Positions 58,892-64,000 of a stretch of DNA of 64,000 nucleotides are shown one piece after another. Source of the DNA: Polyangia bacterium (GTDB lineage: Bacteria > Myxococcota_A > Polyangia > Nannocystales > Nannocystaceae); NCBI GenBank assembly GCA_030429545.1, contig JAUIFF010000001.1:1151599-1215598 (forward strand). The letters run 5' to 3'. The translations under genes and the position numbers were made by a program. Within the stretch, counting starts at the first letter, position 1, and each line of letters begins with the position of its first letter. The notes beneath the pieces were generated by a model that had not been told where the DNA came from, searched no databases, and saw only the letters and a program-made list of their open reading frames with translations.

Positions 58892-60877
58892 TCACTTTTG
58901 GTCGACTTTGAAAAGCATGACTTCGAGCGGGCCATTTGGATAGGGCAGCCAGGGCTGGCTGGCGACGTTCGGAAGTGTTGCATGCTGCAAGGGCGTGAGC
59001 CGATGAGCATGCTCGAACACGCGACAGGGGTCGCGCCCATCGGGAGTCGCACACAACGAGCTGCGGTAGTACAGCGTGCCAGCTGGAATTTGTGTATCAG
59101 CAAGGTCTTTTGCGGCGAGTCGCGTGACGAGCGGGCGGGCATAAAGCGGCAACACAAGTCCACGCGGACCGGCGCGTCCGAGGTAGTAAAGCGGTTGGTC
59201 GCGAGGCAGTAGTTCGGTTGTGTCTCGCCATTGGCGAACCAGATTTGTCTCAACCACATCTGTGGCGAAAACCGTGATTTCGCCGGCCCGCAGTTGGGTT
59301 GCTCCGATAGCCGCCAGCGCGAGCACAGCTGCAACGCCCCGTTGCCCGCTGACAAGCCTGAAGGTCAGCGCAACCAATGCGGGTACAAATAAATAAACGT
59401 AAGCGGTGCGAAACCACAGCGCATCACCGCGGACAAAGTTGGTGAGACCAATGATGTAGACGAGTAGCGGCAGGAGCAACGCGCAGAGCACCAACAAGCG
59501 CGGTTCAACGCCGGCTTGGCTGGAGCCGCGATGGCGTTGCCAACGTTTGAAGCCGACGAGAGCTGTCACGCACGGGATAAGGATCGCGAGAGCTACCGGA
59601 GGCCCGCTGGCGAACGCGAGCGAGGGCATCCACGCCTGGCCAAGTGTGCCTTCGAGCAAGTTGTAGATCGCCGGCCCGGCACAGACCGCCACGGTCGCCG
59701 CGATCAGGGTTGTCGCAAAAATCGTTCGCCGCCACGAGCCCCGGGCTGCCAACACAACAGCCGGTACGGTGGCGGCGGGAATCCAGGCCAGGGGGTGTAT
59801 GCGCGCAGCCTGGGCGACCAGTAGACCCGCGCCAATACACCCGAGCCAACCCCCAGCCTGTCTGAGTGCGAAATCTTTGTGTGTACATCTAGCTAAGACT
59901 GCGGCCGCGAGCAGCAGCAGGCTGAGGATAGCGGTGAAATACGACTCGCTGGTGGCGAGCCGGGCCCACAGTGGGTCAAATGTGGCAAACGCCGCAACAG
60001 TCGCGGTTGGCAGCAAGGACAGGCCGACTGCCCGGGCGAGGATCCACAGCGACAGCGGCGACAGCGAGGCGAGCAATAACTGGGCAGCAAACACAACGCG
60101 GTCGGCTACCTCGGGCCTGATGTTGGCAACCCAACCGAACAACTCGCGGTAGCCCGGGCCGTAGGCAGCCAAGCCAGGATGGCCGTTGAGCGCGTATTCA
60201 ACCCAAAGTCCGCCATGACCATTTTGGTGGAAAAACCCAAACGGTTGCCGCACGACCCACACCAGCATCGTGGCGAGGCATAGACCGATGGCCATCATCC
60301 ACTCCCGACGTGGCAACCGGTCGTGGACCGGCCAGGAGCGCTGGGAAAAGAAAATGCAAATACATGCACCGAGCAACAGCCACGGCAGCGGTGGTTGCTG
60401 GTGCTCGTCACTACGCGAGTCGGCATGGTGGCGGGGGGCGGCTTTGGTAGGTGCTGCCGTGTGCGGAGTGAGCTGCCCCTGGGGAACCGCGAGTGTGGGA
60501 TCGGTCTCCACGCACTGGGTGAGGTGTTGGAGCGCCTGACGGTGTGGGAGCGGTTGGTCGGACCAGCGGGCAAAGTTGCCGATTGGCGAAATCGCAACCC
60601 CGGCAGCTTGGACAAAGCCTCGGTCCGCTTCGCGGCTCAGTTCAAACCGCATGGGCGGGTCGCTGGCTACCCGGACAATCAGGGCACCCGGCGGGCAAGC
60701 ATATGCGTGTACATCAAAACCATGGGTGGCGGCACACCGCGAGACCCACTCGTTTTGGGCCGCGCGACAACCCGAGCCCACCTCGGCCCACGCGCGCCCG
60801 GGAACGAGAGCCGCCCACAGGGTGACACCAAGTGTCCAAACCAACCGCGAGCGCGCGGCCCACCAAAAACCGTCCAT
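58892..60877 (-). CDS. Polytopic membrane protein, glycosyltransferase-39-like
   Basis: A 661-residue protein with a signal peptide-like helix, an N-terminal Cys-containing periplasmic region of about 130 residues and then some 11-12 membrane helices. Examples are LPWLLLGACICIFFSQRSW, MMAIGLCLATMLVWVV, FAAQLLLASLSPLSLWILA, AILSLLLLAAAVLARC and LVLCALLLPLLVYIIGL. The overall plan, with an acidic-poor first loop (VRQPFGFFHQNGHGGLWVEY) and a large periplasmic C terminus, resembles lipid-linked-sugar transferases (GT-C/PMT family), but the catalytic DD/DE motif is not clear. The gene is followed on the same strand by the MopE-like gene. A palindrome copy lies at 60355. Confidence 0.65.
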   Translation of the reverse strand: MDGFWWAARSRLVWTLGVTLWAALVPGRAWAEVGSGCRAAQNEWVSRCAATHGFDVHAYACPPGALIVRVASDPPMRFELSREADRGFVQAAGVAISPIGNFARWSDQPLPHRQALQHLTQCVETDPTLAVPQGQLTPHTAAPTKAAPRHHADSRSDEHQQPPLPWLLLGACICIFFSQRSWPVHDRLPRREWMMAIGLCLATMLVWVVRQPFGFFHQNGHGGLWVEYALNGHPGLAAYGPGYRELFGWVANIRPEVADRVVFAAQLLLASLSPLSLWILARAVGLSLLPTATVAAFATFDPLWARLATSESYFTAILSLLLLAAAVLARCTHKDFALRQAGGWLGCIGAGLLVAQAARIHPLAWIPAATVPAVVLAARGSWRRTIFATTLIAATVAVCAGPAIYNLLEGTLGQAWMPSLAFASGPPVALAILIPCVTALVGFKRWQRHRGSSQAGVEPRLLVLCALLLPLLVYIIGLTNFVRGDALWFRTAYVYLFVPALVALTFRLVSGQRGVAAVLALAAIGATQLRAGEITVFATDVVETNLVRQWRDTTELLPRDQPLYYLGRAGPRGLVLPLYARPLVTRLAAKDLADTQIPAGTLYYRSSLCATPDGRDPCRVFEHAHRLTPLQHATLPNVASQPWLPYPNGPLEVMLFKVDQK

Positions 60878-60892
60878 CCCTGGACCTGCCGG

Positions 60893-61231
60893 TCAATCTT
60901 CGCTGTCGGCTTGGCCGCCCGGGTTGAGGCAGTCCCGCAACTTTTGTTCGAGGTCCTTGCGGGTGGCTTCCCGCTCGGCGATTTGTTGCTCGATCGCGAG
61001 ATTGGTCGTCATATCCGCGAGCAGCTCGTCGACCGCGAGGTTGGCAAGGGCTTCGATTTGCTGGCCGTAGCGAGCCTGAAACCTGGCCTTCGCAGCATCT
61101 TTAAGTAGTTCGCGAAACGCTTCGCGGGTGATCGACTCGGCCTCAGACAGGAGTACTTTGCTCAGCTCAAGGTCGAGAAAGTCCGGGCCGCCGGCCCCCG
61201 CTTTGTCCCGTTGCTCGCTGTTGTCGTCCAT
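60893..61231 (-). CDS. Uncharacterised coiled-coil protein
   Basis: A 112-residue protein with long amphipathic helices (LSKVLLSEAESITREAFREL, LKDAAKARFQARYGQQIEAL, IAEREATRKDLEQKLRDC), so it is probably a coiled coil. It has no signal peptide or known domain. The ATG at 61231 is preferred, but 61264 is in frame. It is the first gene of a run with the membrane protein (15 bases apart), so the two may be co-expressed. Confidence 0.55.
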   Translation of the reverse strand: MDDNSEQRDKAGAGGPDFLDLELSKVLLSEAESITREAFRELLKDAAKARFQARYGQQIEALANLAVDELLADMTTNLAIEQQIAEREATRKDLEQKLRDCLNPGGQADSED

Positions 61232-61288
61232 GGGGGCGAGTGTACCAGCGATGGCGGGGTTCACAGGGGCCAGCGCGCGGCCGCGCGT

Positions 61289-64000
61289 TTATGGGGTAAA
61301 CGGCACACAGCCGAGCGACAGGACATCATCTTCGCTGCGCGGTTGCAGCTTGTAGTGGTCAAACGAGAAGAAGTGGATCCCGGTGAAGCCATCGAAGGCC
61401 TCGCCGACCAAACAGATGTTGTCGAGCCCGGAGTCCTGCGCGGCGTCGGTCAGTCGGTCGTCGATCCGCAGGTTACCTGTCACGGCAAACTCGTCGTAGT
61501 CGTCGGGTGCATCCGGGTTTTCGTCGATGATCTCGACCGGGCCGATGCTCAGCAGCATTGACTCATAGGGTTCGGCCAACATCCCGCCGTCAGCGATCTC
61601 GGCCGGGTCGTCGACCACAATCGGCGAAAACGGGAGCTCGGTGCCGGCATCTTCGATGATCACCAACGGGCCGGTGATTTCGGTGACACCGAAGAACTCC
61701 TCGTAGGTGCCGACCACCGTGACGCGGTTGCCAACTTCGACACCCGGCGACCCAGAACCTGTAAATACAAACAACCCGGAAAACGGATCGAGCGAGTCGT
61801 CTTGGATGTGAAAGCCCCGCGAGTTACCGGAGTCCGGACGAACACCGGTGACGTAGGCTCCGGTGATGTTGACCTTGGCCCCGACTTCTGGGTGGTCGGG
61901 ATGCATCGGGTCGCGCAGGGCAGGGATTGGCAGCGGGCAGCCAAACGGACCGGGGTTGGCATCGTTCGGGCACTCGTCGCAGCTGTCGCCGTGACCATCG
62001 TCGTCGGCATCTGCCTGGTCGCCGTTGGGGGTGTGCGGACAATTGTCAGAGCCGTTGGGGATGCCGTCGCCATCGAGGTCGTTGGCGTGGGCATGTTCGC
62101 AGTCGTCACCGTCTTCGGGGAGCGGGCAGGGGTCACAGGCATCGCCGATACCGTCGTTGTCGTCGTCGCCCTGGGCAACTTCGAGGTCGCGGACCGGGTT
62201 GAACACCGTGGGGCAATTGTCGGCATCGTCGGTGATACCGTCGCCGTCGCTATCGACACCTGGTTCGGGGATACCTGTATATTCACCGGGTCGCGACGGG
62301 TGACAGGTGGGCTCCTCCATCGGCGTGTCACAGGTAAACAGCGGGTAGTGAGCCTCGATCGCGGCCCGGACTTCGGCCAGGGTGGTGACCGGAATATCGC
62401 GGTTGACACAGGCTCGCTTGGCCACGTCGCACACATCGAGCGGCTCACAATTGTCGCCGCCAAGGTCGGCCACGAGGGTGTCGTCGCCGTACAGCAGCTC
62501 TCCGCCGCGCAGGACCAACACGACATCTTCGACCTCGGCCCCGAGGACCGCGCGATGGGCCTCGCCAGCGGTGTTGCGGAAGATCGCAATATCACCGATC
62601 AGGCCCTGCTTGAGCAGGCCAACCGCACTTTCAGCACCGGCTGAGAAGGCTGCGTTGGTGGTCGCCATCTGCCACAGCTGATAGTCGTTGAAATACCCGC
62701 CCATGTGGTCGCGGTTGAAGCTGTCGGCACAGGCTATCTCGCGCAGCATGTTGAACGAGCCGGAGACGACCCAGTCGGTGCCGAGGCCGATGGGAATCCC
62801 CACGAGGTCAAACAACGAGACCGGGGCGGTGTTGCCATACAGCGAAATGTTTGAGCGGGGAGACCACACGATCTTGGCTCGGTCAGCCTCGATCGTGGCC
62901 GTGTCGGTCGCAGTCAAACCAACTGCATGTACAATTGCCGTTTGCGACTCGATGATGTCTTCGGGCCCGGGACTGGTTGTACATAAAACTTCATTGCGCG
63001 CCGCCTGGTTGATGCCCTCGCTGATGTGGGGGACATAGGAGCTCAGGTTTTCGATGTCGCTGGCGAGTGTGCGGTCGTTGCCGTAGTTGCAACCGTTTTC
63101 GATCTGCTGGCCGCTCGAGTCGTCGAGTGGGAACGTGTCGCTGTCGACAGCCTGAATGGGCAGCCCCTCTAAATCGCCGTTGGAGTCGAGGTTGCGCAGC
63201 AGGCCATCGCGGCCACCGGCACTGATTGTCGAGGTAGCTCCCGAGAGCACAAACCGCAACTCAGCCCCGTGGATCTCGGCCGTACTTGCGCCGCCCGACA
63301 CACTGATCTGGTCGTGACCATTTTGCCCCTTGCGCCAGTCGTGACGGTGCTCGTAGCGATCGACGCCCTCGCCGATGGGCTGGTTGCCGACGAACGAAAT
63401 GTGGTCGTGCAAGTTGATAAGCCCGGGAGAAATCACGCCGTCGGCACAGGCCACATGGGCAGCATTCTCGGCTCCGGGGTCCTGGTCGCAGTCGCAGCCG
63501 ACACAGGTGATGATACCCGAGGGGTTCACCAGCACCTGTCCGTTGTTGAAGACTTCGTCGGGGGCGAGCACCGTGCCCCGGAGCAACATGCCGCTGTTGC
63601 CAGGTTGTGTGACGATACAAGTGTCCTGATCTGGAGGCTCGATAGGCTCGCCCTCACAGTCGACAATCTCCGGCTCGTCGAGGTCACCACCGTCGGTATC
63701 GCTACCCGTGTCTGTGTCGGAATCCGAGTCTGAATCGGAGTCGGAGTCGGTCGAGTCGGTTGTCTCAGAGTCGGAGTCGGTCGGGTCGGTTGTTGGGCCG
63801 GTTGTCGGATCCGTTTCGGTCGACTCGCTGGTATCGGTATCGGTCGTGGGGCCGGCGGTTGTGTCCGTCTCTGAAGAGGAGGGATCGTCTGTGTCGGTCG
63901 TCGTATTTTCTGTGTCCGAGTCGGTTGCGTCGACCATGTCGTTGGAGCACGCAGAGAGTCCCGAAAGCGACGCGAGAGAGAGAGCGGTGACGAGGAGGCG
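61289..64000 (-). CDS. Amidohydrolase lipoprotein with Ca2+ repeats (5' end cut)
   Basis: A partial protein of at least 903 residues; the start lies beyond the window. The visible end of the signal peptide (LLVTALSLASLSGLSAC) contains a lipobox, followed by a linker of about 85 Thr/Asp/Ser residues. An amidohydrolase domain follows (LLRGTVLAPDEVFNNGQVLV, GVISPGLINLHDHIS with the HxH metal motif, WSPRSNISLYGNTAP, GLGTDWVVSGSFNMLRE). Next come three TSP3-type acidic repeats (DSDGDGITDDADNCPTVFN, DDDNDGIGDACDPCP, DLDGDGIPNGSDNCP) and a C-terminal OB-like domain (KVNITGAYVTGVRP, GNRVTVVGTYEEFFGV). The substrate is unknown. Palindrome copies: 61760, 62924. A CTCT microsatellite lies near the window end. 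Confidence 0.85.
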   Translation of the reverse strand, partial: RLLVTALSLASLSGLSACSNDMVDATDSDTENTTTDTDDPSSSETDTTAGPTTDTDTSESTETDPTTGPTTDPTDSDSETTDSTDSDSDSDSDSDTDTGSDTDGGDLDEPEIVDCEGEPIEPPDQDTCIVTQPGNSGMLLRGTVLAPDEVFNNGQVLVNPSGIITCVGCDCDQDPGAENAAHVACADGVISPGLINLHDHISFVGNQPIGEGVDRYEHRHDWRKGQNGHDQISVSGGASTAEIHGAELRFVLSGATSTISAGGRDGLLRNLDSNGDLEGLPIQAVDSDTFPLDDSSGQQIENGCNYGNDRTLASDIENLSSYVPHISEGINQAARNEVLCTTSPGPEDIIESQTAIVHAVGLTATDTATIEADRAKIVWSPRSNISLYGNTAPVSLFDLVGIPIGLGTDWVVSGSFNMLREIACADSFNRDHMGGYFNDYQLWQMATTNAAFSAGAESAVGLLKQGLIGDIAIFRNTAGEAHRAVLGAEVEDVVLVLRGGELLYGDDTLVADLGGDNCEPLDVCDVAKRACVNRDIPVTTLAEVRAAIEAHYPLFTCDTPMEEPTCHPSRPGEYTGIPEPGVDSDGDGITDDADNCPTVFNPVRDLEVAQGDDDNDGIGDACDPCPLPEDGDDCEHAHANDLDGDGIPNGSDNCPHTPNGDQADADDDGHGDSCDECPNDANPGPFGCPLPIPALRDPMHPDHPEVGAKVNITGAYVTGVRPDSGNSRGFHIQDDSLDPFSGLFVFTGSGSPGVEVGNRVTVVGTYEEFFGVTEITGPLVIIEDAGTELPFSPIVVDDPAEIADGGMLAEPYESMLLSIGPVEIIDENPDAPDDYDEFAVTGNLRIDDRLTDAAQDSGLDNICLVGEAFDGFTGIHFFSFDHYKLQPRSEDDVLSLGCVPFTP

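Larger units (their letters stand above)
888..62933. repeat. Dispersed palindrome family TGYANNTRCA (about 42 copies)
   Basis: By hand scan, exact matches to TGYANNTRCA start at 888, 1893, 2443, 2697, 5220, 5857, 7176, 8399, 10049, 11125, 12390, 14808, 15638, 20592, 20973, 21778, 23500, 24788, 29892, 30606, 31585, 32670, 34638, 35319, 37170, 38678, 38913, 41619, 43195, 45631, 48507, 48943, 49426, 51666, 52624, 54705, 54753, 55906, 56285, 60355, 61760 and 62924. Further one-off variants include TGTTGATACA (12955, 40761, 43180, 45068), TGTCGATACA (6496, 41398) and TGCGTCTACA (24211, 25737). A base-composition estimate predicts about two exact matches. Most coding copies lie in the same phase, xxT GYA xxT RCA. 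Confidence 0.75.

Overview
This window (about 62% GC by my estimate) looks like chromosomal DNA of a myxobacterium, most probably of the Nannocystis/Plesiocystis/Enhygromyxa group. The evidence is the many secreted proteins and lipoproteins with long Thr/Asp/Ser linkers, two MYXO-CTERM tails (Cys-rich motif, hydrophobic helix, Arg cluster), an SCE4755-type LPMO-like protein, IgGFc-binding-domain lipoproteins, HEAT-repeat proteins, a Ser/Thr kinase, REC-PATAN regulators and several ECF sigma factors. I see no rRNA, tRNA, CRISPR array, prophage or transposase.

Layout. 0-8 kb: thioredoxin-like ferredoxin, Ser/Thr kinase, nth, miaB, a PpiC lipoprotein, an OmpA-like lipoprotein and a two-gene response-regulator operon. 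8-18 kb: outer-membrane protein, purE-purK followed by tandem copies of the purK 3' end, an LPMO-like surface protein, a Cys-rich repeat lipoprotein whose 3' end is also tandemly duplicated, and a 993-residue fusion of a degenerate M1-peptidase-like domain to a probable beta barrel. 18-26 kb: an unusual non-coding stretch, then a lipoprotein operon (beta propeller, four-CxxCH di-haem-oxidoreductase-like protein, DUF192 protein), a TGS1-like methyltransferase and two ECF sigma factors. 26-32 kb: HEAT-repeat genes around an N-terminally extended GAPDH. 32-43 kb: cell-surface proteins (beta helix, two IgGFc-type paralogues), a MAPEG protein, an M2 (ACE-like) dipeptidase and a 975-residue TPR protein. 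43-52 kb: a CarH-like B12/light regulator divergent from fabH, a deoxyribosyltransferase-like protein, a sigma-like protein, a phytoene-desaturase-like flavoprotein, purM, accD and folC. 52-57 kb: a compact peptide-modification-like locus with a radical SAM-methyltransferase fusion, a Tat-signal protein, a second radical SAM enzyme and a HExxH (peptide beta-hydroxylase-like) protein. 57-64 kb: MopE-like lipoprotein, polytopic membrane protein, coiled-coil protein and an amidohydrolase lipoprotein cut by the window edge.

Two things stand out. First, the 52.3-57.1 kb locus has the gene content of a RiPP-like or protein-maturation pathway whose substrate could be the small Tat-exported protein. 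Second, a 10-bp palindrome, TGYANNTRCA, recurs about 42 times by hand count where roughly 2 are expected. It falls in genes and between them, and about three quarters of the coding copies share one reading phase (xxT GYA xxT RCA) made of otherwise uncommon A/T-ending codons. This resembles an iterated palindrome such as cyanobacterial HIP1, and I know of no description of it.
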